Source: Muribaculaceae bacterium
GTDB taxonomy: Bacteria > Bacteroidota > Bacteroidia > Bacteroidales > Muribaculaceae
Length of the DNA: 61,341 bases
Assembly: GCA_017451225.1 (NCBI GenBank)
Contig: JAFSPZ010000056.1
Location: 1-61,341, forward strand
Direction of reading: 5' to 3'
Notes under the pieces: model-generated
What the model saw: the letters and a program-made list of their open reading frames with translations, nothing else
Databases searched by the model: none
What the model was told of the DNA's origin: nothing
In this document: piece after piece, positions 26,681-35,348 of the stretch
How the letters are laid out: each line of letters opens with the position of its first letter
Numbering within the stretch: the stretch's first letter is position 1
Translations under genes and position numbers: made by a program

Positions 26681-26699
26681 AATGCATAATGCAAAATTT
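26681..26699. repeat. short dispersed intergenic repeat (AATGCATAATGC)
   Basis: AATGCATAATGCAAAATTT matches the repeat family seen at 12203-12243, 45813-45855 and 46151-46178. Confidence 0.4.
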
Positions 26700-26771
26700 C
26701 GATAAATGAATCTAATGCTTAGATTCCTTTAACTACTTTATTTTTAACAACTTCACGCTAATAGATAAATA

Positions 26772-27617
26772 ATGAACACAATTTGGATAGTATTGCCCAT
26801 TTTGACGCTTCTCATGTTTGAGCTGGGTTTGAACTTGGAATTTGAAGATTTTAAACTCTTTAAATATCGCCCCAAACCAGTGATAGCTGGTCTTGTGGGA
26901 CAGATTATCATTCTACCTGCTCTGGCATGGCTCATAGGGTGGGTATTCAAGCTGGACCCCATTTTTCTCATTGGCTTTGTGCTGATTGCATGCTGCCCTG
27001 GAGGAAGTTCGTCAAACGTGTTCTCGATGATTGCCAAGGGCGACGTAGCCCTTTCGGTGTCGCTCACGGCGTGCAGCAGCATTATCACGCTGTTCACCGT
27101 GCCACTCATCCTTGGCTGGGTGACGGCAAGCGCTGGAGCTGCTGTCAATGTGCATCTGCCAGTGGGCAAACTTGTGATGCAGAACCTCGTACTCATGTTT
27201 TTGCCCATCATAGTGGGTATAATCGTGCGAAAGAGGTCTTATAACGTTGCCAACAAAATCCACAAAGTGCTCTCGAAGATTGCCTTCCCTGCACTCATCT
27301 TCCTCGCTTCTGTTTTCTTCATTCAGAATCGCGAGGCGATAATCGACAAGTTTGGCCAGCTGGGGCTTTCTATAACTGTCCTCATCCTCCTTGCCATGGC
27401 AAGTGGTGTGGCAATGGCATGGCTCATGCGTCTTAATACTCGCGAGCGTCGCACCATCGTCATCGAAATTGGTATGCAGAATGCAGCCCAGGCCATCGCC
27501 ATAGCAAGCAGCCCGCTCGTGTTCAACAACGACACTATTGCTATTCCAGCAATCATCTACGCCCTAATGATGAATGTAATCTTAATCATCTACGTGGCAG
27601 TAGTCAAGAACAGATGA
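26772..27617 (+). CDS. bile acid:sodium symporter (BASS) family transporter
   Basis: A 281-aa inner-membrane protein with about nine hydrophobic helices. The conserved core CCPGGSSSNVFSMIAKGDVALSV (read as CCPGGSSSNV then SMIAKGD) and the late motif EIGMQNAAQAIAIA match the two crossing, discontinuous helices that bind sodium in BASS proteins. The family moves bile acids, pantoate, 2-keto acids and other organic anions with Na+; the substrate here cannot be inferred. The gene lies 92 bp downstream of the porin, which could supply the outer-membrane route. Confidence 0.9.
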   Translation: MNTIWIVLPILTLLMFELGLNLEFEDFKLFKYRPKPVIAGLVGQIIILPALAWLIGWVFKLDPIFLIGFVLIACCPGGSSSNVFSMIAKGDVALSVSLTACSSIITLFTVPLILGWVTASAGAAVNVHLPVGKLVMQNLVLMFLPIIVGIIVRKRSYNVANKIHKVLSKIAFPALIFLASVFFIQNREAIIDKFGQLGLSITVLILLAMASGVAMAWLMRLNTRERRTIVIEIGMQNAAQAIAIASSPLVFNNDTIAIPAIIYALMMNVILIIYVAVVKNR

Positions 27618-27687
27618 TGGTTGGCGTTTTGTTGAAAATGTTTAATAAAACTTTGTGAATTGTATTTCTTTTTTGAGAGAATTATTT

Positions 27688-27695
27688 TATCTTTG
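27688..27695 (+). promoter_or_regulatory. -7 box TATCTTTG for the 850-aa secreted protein
   Basis: Perfect TAnnTTTG about 97 bp upstream of the ATG; the predicted leader is about 90 nt and A+T-rich. Confidence 0.7.
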
Positions 27696-27791
27696 CAATG
27701 TGAAATTAAGGTGTAATCTTAAAAAGGTGAAGCTAAATTTTACAACGCTAATAACTACTTAATTTTCATTTATTTTTAAAACAAATCGTTT

Positions 27792-30344
27792 ATGAAAAAA
27801 GTTTTATCTCTCATGATGATGCTCATGCTCGCCATTGGAGCATGGGCAGGTGAAAGTGTTTATAAAACACTGACTTTTTCTGCTGAGACAAATTCTGGTC
27901 CAATTAGTAGCTATGCTACATCTTGGACAGCTACTATTGATGGTTTTACATGGAATTTGGAGAATTTCAATAACAACAACAATGGTTGGAACTATGTGAA
28001 ATGTGGTCGCAAAAATGTTGAGTCAATAGGTACAATATCAACCGCTTCTACCATTGACCAGGCAATTACAAAAGTTGTGGTTACTGTGGATGCTGTTACT
28101 GTATCAAAAATCAATTCTACTACCCTGACAGTAGCATCTGATGCTGATTTCACAACAGATGTACAGACAGTAGAAGTTGCAGCCGCTCAAGGCGAAATGA
28201 CTTATGCTATTGAGGCACCAAGTGAGAATTGCTACTACAAGCTGACTTATGATTGCGCTGCTGGATCAAGTAATGGTCTTATCACTATCTCTAAGGTTGA
28301 GTACTATATGAATGATGGTGGTACTCCCGTTGTAACTGTTACACCTCCCACCTTTAGCCCTGCCGCTGGTGAGGTAGAGGTAGGTACAGAGGTTACTATC
28401 AGTGCTCCTGATGCTGATATGATTATTTACACTATTGATGGCACAGATCCTTCCTATGAGGAAGACAATGGCGAGATTTATACCGAACCTATCGTTGTTA
28501 ACGCTGCGATGACTATAAAAGCCATTGCTGTTGATGATGAGGGTAACGAAAGTGCAGTAGCTTCTGCTGCTTACACCATCAAGCCCGATGCTGTTACTTG
28601 CGCGACTGTATCTGAAATTATCGCTCTTGCCGATAACACTGAGTTTACATTTACAGGCAACATGGTTGTTAGTGCTTATGCTACCAGTGGAAACAACTCT
28701 TATCTTTATGCTCAGGATGCAACTGGTGGCATGCTTCTTTTCAAAGTTTCTCAAGCCTATGCAAAGGGTGATGTTATTCCCGCAGGCTTTAGTGCAAAGA
28801 AGACCACTTATAATGGTGCTCCCGAGCTTACTAACGTTACAGGTTTGACAGCTGCTACAACAACTCAGGAGCTCGTGGCCGAGGAGATGTCTCCTGGCGA
28901 TGTTACTCTTCCTAACGCTTTCAGATATGCCATTATCAAGGGCGCAAGCATTGAAAATGGTTATATTGTAGTTGAAGATGAGAGTGTAATTATGTACAAT
29001 CGCTTTGGTGTTACCGCTCCTAACGACGGAAACATTTATGATGTTGTTGGTGTAACTGGCTGGTACAATGGTGCACAGTTCATGCCTCTCGAGTTCAAGG
29101 GTCAGGAAGTTGAGGTAGCTACCCCAGTCATCACTGGTGAGACCCCATTCATTGGCTCTACAACAGTGACTATTGAATGCGAAACCGAGGACGCTGCTAT
29201 TTATTACACTATCGACGGTTCTGAACCTACTAACCAATCTACAGCTTACACTGCTCCATTCGAGCTCGCTGAGAGCACCACAGTTAAGGCTATCGCTTAT
29301 GATACCAATAACAACGCTTCGCTTGTCGCTTCTAAGGAGTTTGTAAAGAAAGTTACTTGCGCTACAGTATCTGAGATTCTTGCTCTTGACAACAACACAG
29401 AGTTCACTTTCACTGGCAGCATGACAACAATTGCTCAAGCTTTGTCGGCTAATGGAAATAGCAAATACCTCTATGCACAAGATGAGGAAGGCGTTGGTAT
29501 GCTTCTCTTTAATGCCCCAGTAGACTATAGCAAGGGTGATGTTATCCCCGCTGGCTGGGCTGGAAAGATTACTCAATACAAGGGCGCTCCTGAGGTTACT
29601 ACCATTAGTGGCATGCAGGCCGCTACTGAAACTGCTGAGCTTACAGCTGCTGAGATGACTCCAGCTGAGGTTACTGTAGATCCTTACAATCTGTTCCACT
29701 ATGCCGTAATCAAGGGCGTTAGCCTTGTAGATGGCAACATTGTTGCAGGTGAAGAGAGCGTTGCTACATACTGCGATCGCTTCGGCGTAATGTTCCCTGA
29801 GGATTATGAGGGCAAGACCTTCGACGTTTATGGCATCCCAAGCTGGTACAATAGTGCACAGTTCATGCCTCTTGAGATTGTAGAGGTTCAACAGGTTGTT
29901 GAGAGCACTATCACCTATGAGGCCGAGCAGGAAGGCGGCACAATTGCTGTGGCTCTTGCCGATGGCACTCAAGTTGAGAGCGGTGTCACCAAAGTTGCCG
30001 CTGGTGAGAAAGTGACTATTACTGCTACTCCTGCCGAGGGTTATAAGCTCTCTGACATCGTTGTTAAATGTGGCGACGAGGTGGTTGAGTTTGACACTGA
30101 GGTAACTCCTGGTCGCGCAGCCGAGACTCGCACATTCACCATGCCCGAGGGCAATGTTTCTATCGAAGCTACATTCGCGAAAGAGACTCCAACTGGCATC
30201 GAGAACCTTAGCATGGAGAACGTTAAGAGCGTACGCTTCTACAACGCTGCTGGCGTTGAGAGTACAACTCCATTCAAGGGTGTTAACATCGTAGTTCGCG
30301 AGATGACCGACGGCTCTAAGATTGTCACAAAACTTGTGAAATAA
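27792..30344 (+). CDS. secreted protein with duplicated chitobiase C-terminal-like and OB-like modules
   Basis: An 850-aa exported protein of unknown function (signal peptide MKKVLSLMMMLMLAIGAWAG). Residues about 20-180 are unassigned. Then a module is repeated twice: a chitobiase/beta-hexosaminidase C-terminal-like Ig domain (about 184-264 and 440-520, each with YTIDG(T/S)(D/E)P) followed by a beta-rich domain (about 269-439 and 520-698, each opening VTCATVSEI(I/L)AL, with YLYAQD, then GWYNGAQFMPLE or SWYNSAQFMPLE). An InlB-repeat-like domain follows (about 703-800, ATPAEGYKLSDIVV), then a short T9SS-like C-terminal region (RFYNAAGVESTTP ... SKIVTKLVK). No catalytic motif is seen. It is a single-gene unit with its own promoter and terminator. 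Confidence 0.85.
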   Translation: MKKVLSLMMMLMLAIGAWAGESVYKTLTFSAETNSGPISSYATSWTATIDGFTWNLENFNNNNNGWNYVKCGRKNVESIGTISTASTIDQAITKVVVTVDAVTVSKINSTTLTVASDADFTTDVQTVEVAAAQGEMTYAIEAPSENCYYKLTYDCAAGSSNGLITISKVEYYMNDGGTPVVTVTPPTFSPAAGEVEVGTEVTISAPDADMIIYTIDGTDPSYEEDNGEIYTEPIVVNAAMTIKAIAVDDEGNESAVASAAYTIKPDAVTCATVSEIIALADNTEFTFTGNMVVSAYATSGNNSYLYAQDATGGMLLFKVSQAYAKGDVIPAGFSAKKTTYNGAPELTNVTGLTAATTTQELVAEEMSPGDVTLPNAFRYAIIKGASIENGYIVVEDESVIMYNRFGVTAPNDGNIYDVVGVTGWYNGAQFMPLEFKGQEVEVATPVITGETPFIGSTTVTIECETEDAAIYYTIDGSEPTNQSTAYTAPFELAESTTVKAIAYDTNNNASLVASKEFVKKVTCATVSEILALDNNTEFTFTGSMTTIAQALSANGNSKYLYAQDEEGVGMLLFNAPVDYSKGDVIPAGWAGKITQYKGAPEVTTISGMQAATETAELTAAEMTPAEVTVDPYNLFHYAVIKGVSLVDGNIVAGEESVATYCDRFGVMFPEDYEGKTFDVYGIPSWYNSAQFMPLEIVEVQQVVESTITYEAEQEGGTIAVALADGTQVESGVTKVAAGEKVTITATPAEGYKLSDIVVKCGDEVVEFDTEVTPGRAAETRTFTMPEGNVSIEATFAKETPTGIENLSMENVKSVRFYNAAGVESTTPFKGVNIVVREMTDGSKIVTKLVK

Positions 30345-30368
30345 GAAGAGATAAATCTTTCATAATTG

Positions 30369-30407
30369 AAAATGCCTGGCGCAACTGCGTCGGGCATTTT
30401 TGTTTTT
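30369..30407 (+). terminator. intrinsic terminator of the 850-aa gene
   Basis: A 14-bp stem AAAATGCCTGGCGC (30369-30382) with GCGTCGGGCATTTT (30387-30400), loop AACT, then TGTTTTT. Confidence 0.88.
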
Positions 30408-30541
30408 AGGGATAGTAAATGAAAGAATGTGGTTTTAGTGTCTTTTAAGTAATATGGGTCTGTTTCTTGCCCATGTATTGTATTTCTTTGCATCATGAAA
30501 AATAAACATCAGTAATTCACTTCATAATAAATTCTGCAACT

Positions 30542-30688
30542 ATGAACGATATCGACACTATCAATCCTTTGGCTTTGAATGAGAGAGAGAATTCTTGTCC
30601 CAGCAATTCAATCAACAATCTCATGAATGTGATGGGAATCTTGTTTATTGCATCATTCTTGGGCTATCTTGCCCTTCACATGCTTTGA
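30542..30688 (+). CDS. small single-pass membrane protein, 48 aa
   Basis: ATG at 30542 opens a 48-codon frame: a polar N-terminus (MNDIDTINPLALNERENS, one Cys) followed by one hydrophobic helix (about residues 28-47, MNVMGILFIASFLGYLALHM), ending TGA at 30688. The unit is isolated: a terminator lies upstream (30369-30407), a near-consensus -7 sequence (TTTCTTTG at 30483-30490) precedes a leader of about 45 nt, and a 12-bp perfect hairpin (30714-30749) follows. The helix, the codon phase and the flanking signals argue for a real gene. The function is unknown; single-TM peptides of this size may regulate membrane complexes or act as toxins, but nothing here decides. Confidence 0.55.
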   Translation: MNDIDTINPLALNERENSCPSNSINNLMNVMGILFIASFLGYLALHML

Positions 30689-30713
30689 GCAGCAACTATC
30701 AAGGATGTAATAA

Positions 30714-30749
30714 ATCAGGAGCAAGACTTCAATTAGCCTTGCTCCTGAT
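30714..30749. terminator. bidirectional terminator between the small membrane protein and the FMN-binding gene
   Basis: Perfect 12-bp stem ATCAGGAGCAAG / CTTGCTCCTGAT (30714-30725 with 30738-30749). It serves the plus-strand 48-codon gene and the converging minus-strand gene ending at 30777. Confidence 0.75.
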
Positions 30750-30776
30750 ATTCTACTGTTTTAGCCCTAAAGACGA

Positions 30777-31202
30777 TTATCTCGACATTCTCTTGCCACC
30801 TTTGTTAGATTGTCCTTTTGATTCCTTAAGACCCATCTTGATGTTCTTGATGAGTGCTTCGCTTGAATAGGTGGCTCCTGTTGCAACATCTGCTTTGAGC
30901 TTGATTCCTTCGTCAACAGTCTTTCCAATGAACTGCTTGAACACTTTGTCCTTTGCTTTGTTGAAGTAAGCCGGAGTCTCTTTGTTGCTCTGTGCTTCAA
31001 TTTTGCTGATTCTGCCATTAGTAATGGTAATCTTTACAGGTGTGGTGCCATTATAGCCTATTACTTTTTTAGCTATCTCACCAGTGTAGATGACTTGAGT
31101 GCCACCGTTTTTGCCGCCTTTGGCCATTGTGCTTGGCGCTAAAGATATTAGCGCTGCAGCAACAATAGCAAGGCCTAAAATAGTGTATTTCTTCTTTATC
31201 AT
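30777..31202 (-). CDS. exported FMN-binding domain protein
   Basis: A 141-aa exported protein with an N-terminal hydrophobic signal (about residues 8-27) and an FMN-binding domain of the NqrC/RnfG/PceC type. The motif DVATGAT (residues 105-111) fits the ApbE recognition pattern Dxx(S/T)GAT, so Thr111 is the likely site of covalent FMN attachment. The tail is Lys/Gly-rich. Such small extracytoplasmic flavoproteins carry electrons outside the cytoplasmic membrane, often to a membrane reductase; no ApbE or reductase gene is in the window. It has its own -7 box and is a single-gene unit. Confidence 0.83.
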   Translation of the reverse strand: MIKKKYTILGLAIVAAALISLAPSTMAKGGKNGGTQVIYTGEIAKKVIGYNGTTPVKITITNGRISKIEAQSNKETPAYFNKAKDKVFKQFIGKTVDEGIKLKADVATGATYSSEALIKNIKMGLKESKGQSNKGGKRMSR

Positions 31203-31237
31203 AATATATAGTATTGTTTGTTTTCCTTATTAGACTG

Positions 31238-31245
31238 CAAACTTA
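31238..31245 (-). promoter_or_regulatory. -7 box TAAGTTTG for the FMN-binding protein gene
   Basis: TAnnTTTG match on the minus strand, 36 bp upstream of the ATG. Confidence 0.6.
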
Positions 31246-31350
31246 GCAAAAAATTTAAAGCCGTTGATTAAAAAATACGAGATTTAACATTTTATTATAA
31301 ATAAAAATGGAAAAAATCGGTTTTTACTTTTTTTATCGCTCAGTTTGCAT

Positions 31351-31358
31351 TACCTTTG
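31351..31358 (+). promoter_or_regulatory. -7 box TACCTTTG for the tsaC operon
   Basis: Perfect TAnnTTTG; the start site is expected near 31364, so the ATG at 31420 has a leader of about 55 nt. Confidence 0.7.
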
Positions 31359-31419
31359 TTTTTTGTTTTGGCGATAGGGCATGTTTCTGTCGCGAACGAG
31401 AAATGAAGTTAAAACAATC

Positions 31420-31986
31420 ATGATATTTGACCAAGATATTAAATCATGCATCAACATCCTCAATAAAGGAGGACTGATATTATATCCCACCGATACTATT
31501 TGGGGCATAGGATGCGATGCTACCAACGAGGAGGCCGTTAAGAAAGTGTATTCACTCAAGCGGCGCGATGATTACAAAGCGCTCATCGTGCTTCTTGACA
31601 GCGCTGAGCGTTTGGACCATTATGTGGTTAATGTTCCCGTAATGGCAAGAGAATTGCTCGATGTAGCGGTCAAACCTTTGACAATAATCTATGATGGTGC
31701 CTTTAATGTCGCCCGTAATTTGCTGGGTGACGGTGATTCTTTGGGCATTCGCATCCCTCACGAGGAGTTCTCTCAACGTCTGTGTGAAGCTTTTGGCAAG
31801 CCCATAGTGTCGACTTCGGCCAACGTGAGCGGCACCGAGAGCCCACGTTCGTTTGCAGCTATTGCCGACGAAATTAAGAGCGGTGTGGACTATGTGGTGA
31901 AATATCGGCAAGATGACAACAAGGCTCATGCAGCATCCAACATAATCATGCTCCATGGCGATGGCACCTTTAAAATAATAAGGTGA
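31420..31986 (+). CDS. tsaC: L-threonylcarbamoyladenylate synthase (YrdC/Sua5 family)
   Basis: A cytoplasmic enzyme that makes threonylcarbamoyl-AMP from Thr, bicarbonate and ATP for the t6A37 tRNA modification. The YrdC fold signatures are YPTDTIWGIGCDA, the KRRDDYKAL basic patch (KxR of the family) and STSANVSGTESP. I chose the ATG at 31420 (MIFDQDIK, 188 aa) because the fold starts right there; an ATG at 31381 would add 13 non-conserved residues and lies almost at the transcript 5' end. It is the first gene of a plus-strand run with a sugar transferase, a CLC protein and fmt. Confidence 0.92.
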   Translation: MIFDQDIKSCINILNKGGLILYPTDTIWGIGCDATNEEAVKKVYSLKRRDDYKALIVLLDSAERLDHYVVNVPVMARELLDVAVKPLTIIYDGAFNVARNLLGDGDSLGIRIPHEEFSQRLCEAFGKPIVSTSANVSGTESPRSFAAIADEIKSGVDYVVKYRQDDNKAHAASNIIMLHGDGTFKIIR

Positions 31987-32040
31987 CATACATTATAAAA
32001 GATTACCCTAATAGTAAATGCAGTTTTTATTAAGGCATTG

Positions 32041-33456
32041 ATGACAAGCGAACGTATACAGAGGATGAAGTATGTGATAGGTGATTACCTGTCATCCAAC
32101 GTGGCATGGCTTCTTTTCAATGTGCTGCGATACAATCTGGGTTTTGTAAAGGGGCATGTCTCGCTCGTGTCGTTCCTCACGTCCTATAATGTGATTATGG
32201 GGCAGATTGTCTTCCCGCTTCTGATGATGCTTGTTTACTATCTTTCGGGATACTACAATGTCCCTTATCGCAAGTCTCGACTACAAGAGTTTATCATCAC
32301 GCTCATCAGTGCTGTATGCAATGGCATTTTCATAATGCTTGTGGCTCTAATTAACGATATGGTCGGGAGCCGCACCGAGAACTATGAGGTAATATTTGTA
32401 CTGATTGGGGTGCTCTTTGTCATTGTCTATGTGGTGAGGCTTTTAATCACCAACTCAAGCACTCGCAAGATTCGTTCAGGAAAATTGCATTTCAATGCCC
32501 TCATTGTGGGAAGTGGGGCTATGGGCTTCGCTTTTTATAAACGTCTGCACGATACTATCAACACTCTGGGATACAACGTAGTTGGCTTTGTCGACCTGCC
32601 AGGAGAGAATAGAGTGAAAGATATCACTCTTCCTGTCTTTAGTCTCGAGAGCATTACTCAAGTGTGCAAGGACAACGATGTTAAAGAGATTATAGTTGTC
32701 CCCACCAAGCAGAACATGGAGCAGATACTGGCCATCATCGACCGTCTTTACTCCCTTGATGTTTCCATCAAGATGACCCCCGACAAGAACAATGTGTTCA
32801 TGTCACGTGCTCGTTTCAGCAATTTATATGGCGATCCTCTTGTTGACGTGAGTGGAAACACTATGAGCGAGGGAGGCAAGAATATCAAGCGCGTGATAGA
32901 TATTGTGATTTCGGCTGTATTAATGGTGTTGTTGCTTCCTGTCTACATCATTGTGGCGATAATAATAAAACTCGATTCTCATGGTCCTGTCATCTTCTCG
33001 CAAGAGCGTGTGGGATATCACAACAAGAAGTTTAACATTTACAAGTTCCGCTCAATGGTGGTTGATGCCGAAAAAGATAATAAGCCTCAGCTTTCTAGTG
33101 ACAATGACCCTCGAATCACCAAGGTTGGGCACATCTTGCGCAAGTACCGCATCGATGAGTTGCCACAATTCTGGAATGTATTGAAGGGTGACATGTCGTT
33201 GGTGGGACCACGCCCCGAGCGTCAGTACTACATCAACCAGATAGTTGCGCGCAAGCCGGCCTATCTCCTTGTCCATCAGGTGCGTCCGGGAATTACATCT
33301 ATGGGGCAGGTGAAGTTTGGTTATGCCAAGAATGTCGACGAAATGCTTGAGCGTCTTGACTATGATTTGCTCTATATTGAGAATATGTCGCTCCTCAACG
33401 ACGTCAAGATACTTGCCTATACTTTAAAAATCGTTATTACCGGGAAAGGTGTGTGA
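32041..33456 (+). CDS. undecaprenyl-phosphate sugar phosphotransferase (exopolysaccharide priming glycosyltransferase)
   Basis: A 471-aa membrane enzyme of the WcaJ/WbaP group that transfers a sugar-1-phosphate from a UDP-sugar to the lipid carrier, starting a surface polysaccharide. It has N-terminal transmembrane helices (about 12-130), a CoA-binding-like Rossmann region (about 155-260), and the catalytic C-terminal bacterial sugar transferase domain with KRVIDIVIS, a single TM helix, YKFRSM, DELPQFWNVLKGDMSLVGPRP (in parts) and RPGIT. The ATG at 32041 is used; TTG at 32038 is the next alternative. No other polysaccharide genes are adjacent, which is unusual because these genes normally open capsule loci. 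Its stop overlaps the CLC start by one base. Confidence 0.9.
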   Translation: MTSERIQRMKYVIGDYLSSNVAWLLFNVLRYNLGFVKGHVSLVSFLTSYNVIMGQIVFPLLMMLVYYLSGYYNVPYRKSRLQEFIITLISAVCNGIFIMLVALINDMVGSRTENYEVIFVLIGVLFVIVYVVRLLITNSSTRKIRSGKLHFNALIVGSGAMGFAFYKRLHDTINTLGYNVVGFVDLPGENRVKDITLPVFSLESITQVCKDNDVKEIIVVPTKQNMEQILAIIDRLYSLDVSIKMTPDKNNVFMSRARFSNLYGDPLVDVSGNTMSEGGKNIKRVIDIVISAVLMVLLLPVYIIVAIIIKLDSHGPVIFSQERVGYHNKKFNIYKFRSMVVDAEKDNKPQLSSDNDPRITKVGHILRKYRIDELPQFWNVLKGDMSLVGPRPERQYYINQIVARKPAYLLVHQVRPGITSMGQVKFGYAKNVDEMLERLDYDLLYIENMSLLNDVKILAYTLKIVITGKGV

Positions 33457-35291
33457 TGAACAGCTTCAATAAGGTAAATAAGACCTCCGAAATGCCTGTC
33501 GAGACTGGATTTACTCGTTGGGTAGACCGTGCTCGCAAGTGGCGTGAGGCTCACATCAAGGAGAAAACCTTCGTTGTTGTTCTTGCACTTGTTGTTGGGG
33601 CTGTTTCGGGATTGGCTGCAGTGCTCCTTAAGTTTCTTATTGGATTTATAGCAGGCATTTTGACCAAACATGTACACATCGCTGGAGGTAACTATGAGTA
33701 CCTTGTTTTCCCTGTGGTGGGAATTCTGATTGCTGGTCTCTATGTGCGATATATCATCAAAGACGACATCTATCATGGTGTAACACGTGTGCTGTATGCT
33801 ATCGCTCAGCGCAAGAGCCGGCTCAAGACTCACAACATGTACGCCTCACTCGTCTCATCGTCGGTAACCATCGGTTTTGGTGGTTCGGTTGGAGCCGAGG
33901 GACCAATTGTGTTCACAGGAGCAGCAATAGGCTCTAATTTAGGGCAGTTTTTCCGGTTGTCACCGCAAACTCTCATGCTTCTCGTTGGTTGTGGAGCAGC
34001 TGCTGGTATTGCTGGCATCTTCAAAGCTCCCATAGCGGGTGTGCTGTTTACGATAGAGGTTTTACTTATTGACCTGAATTCCAGGTCGGTAGTACCACTC
34101 ATCATATCTTCGGTGACGGGCGCCACTGTGGCCTATGCCTTCACTGGATACAATGTGGAGTTTTTCTTCTCGCAAAGCGAGCCATTCTTCACTTCACGCA
34201 TCCCATTCGTTATATTGCTTGGCTTATTCTGTGGCTTTGTGTCGCTTTATTTCAACAAGGCAATTGAGATGATGGAGAATATGTTTGCGCGCATTACCAA
34301 TCATTGGGTAAAATTTGCCATTGGGGCTGTGATATTAAGTCTTCTCATCTTCCTTTTTCCTGCTCTCTATGGTGAGGGATATGGAGCTATCAACAGCCTT
34401 CTCAATGGCGATGTGAAACCGCTGTTCGACAACAGTATGTTCTACGATCACCGCACCAGCTTGTGGTGGGCGGTAGGGCTCGTGGGTTGCCTGTGTTTCA
34501 CCAAGGTGTTTGCTACTAGTGCCACCAATGGTGGTGGCGGTGTGGGCGGTACGTTTGCTCCCTCGCTTTATGTTGGCTGCATGGCAGGTTTTTTCTTCGC
34601 ATTTCTTCTCAACTCATTAGGAGTTGTTGACCAGAGCTTGCCACTGTCTATCAAGAACTTTGCCTTGCTGGGCATGGCAGGGGTGATGGCTGGTGTGATG
34701 CATGCACCGCTCATGGCAATCTTCCTTACCGCTGAGATGACTGGAGGTTACCAGCTATTCTTACCGCTACTCATCGTTTCGGTTGTCTCTTACCTTACAT
34801 CGCGCATATTGCTGCCCTATGGCATTTATTCACGCCGTTTGGCAAAACGTGGCGAGTTGCTCACTCATCACAAGGACAAGTCGGTGTTAACGTTGCTCAA
34901 GATGGATAGTGTGATTGAAAATGACTTTACTCCAGTCCATCCCAAAATGAGTCTCAAAGAGATGGTCGATGTTATAGCCAAGAGTTCACGAAACCTCTTT
35001 CCTGTTGTTGATGACGATGGGCGTCTCTTGGGCGTTGTCCTTCTCGATGACATTCGCAACATAATGTTCCGCCCCGATCTTTACAGGCGCATCTATGTAG
35101 ACAGGTTCATGTCCTCACCACCAGCGCAAATCGAGGTTGGGACACCTATGGAGCAGGTTATGAAAACTTTTGACGAGACCAAGGCTTGGAATCTCCCAGT
35201 AGTGGAGGACGGAAAGTACGTAGGCTTCGTCTCCAAGTCAAAGATTTTTAATACCTACCGCGAGATCCTCAAGCACTACAGCTACGATTAA
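33456..35291 (+). CDS. CLC family chloride channel/antiporter with C-terminal CBS pair
   Basis: A 611-aa protein: a CLC membrane domain (residues about 40-450), then two CBS domains (about 480-600). The gating glutamate is present (Glu148 in VGAEGPIV), as is GGTFAPSLYVG. The canonical GSGIP motif is not visible. In the helix of ClC-ec1 Glu202-Glu203, this protein has FTIEVLL, i.e. Glu201-Val202, so the internal proton glutamate is replaced by Val; this suggests a passive channel or altered H+ coupling. The ATG at 33456 overlaps the last base of the preceding stop. CBS domains suggest regulation by adenine nucleotides. Confidence 0.9.
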   Translation: MNSFNKVNKTSEMPVETGFTRWVDRARKWREAHIKEKTFVVVLALVVGAVSGLAAVLLKFLIGFIAGILTKHVHIAGGNYEYLVFPVVGILIAGLYVRYIIKDDIYHGVTRVLYAIAQRKSRLKTHNMYASLVSSSVTIGFGGSVGAEGPIVFTGAAIGSNLGQFFRLSPQTLMLLVGCGAAAGIAGIFKAPIAGVLFTIEVLLIDLNSRSVVPLIISSVTGATVAYAFTGYNVEFFFSQSEPFFTSRIPFVILLGLFCGFVSLYFNKAIEMMENMFARITNHWVKFAIGAVILSLLIFLFPALYGEGYGAINSLLNGDVKPLFDNSMFYDHRTSLWWAVGLVGCLCFTKVFATSATNGGGGVGGTFAPSLYVGCMAGFFFAFLLNSLGVVDQSLPLSIKNFALLGMAGVMAGVMHAPLMAIFLTAEMTGGYQLFLPLLIVSVVSYLTSRILLPYGIYSRRLAKRGELLTHHKDKSVLTLLKMDSVIENDFTPVHPKMSLKEMVDVIAKSSRNLFPVVDDDGRLLGVVLLDDIRNIMFRPDLYRRIYVDRFMSSPPAQIEVGTPMEQVMKTFDETKAWNLPVVEDGKYVGFVSKSKIFNTYREILKHYSYD

Positions 35292-35348
35292 TTAAGGCAC
35301 AATAAAAGAAGAAAGTTCACCTCGTTAATTCCTTTCACTCCTTAAAAA

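Noticed and set aside
28266-29972. 568-codon open frame antisense to the 850-aa secreted protein gene
   Set aside because: It exactly shadows a protein with clear signal peptide, repeats and C-terminal domain, and its own translation is low-complexity Ser/Asn/Cys-rich with no domain, start context or promoter.
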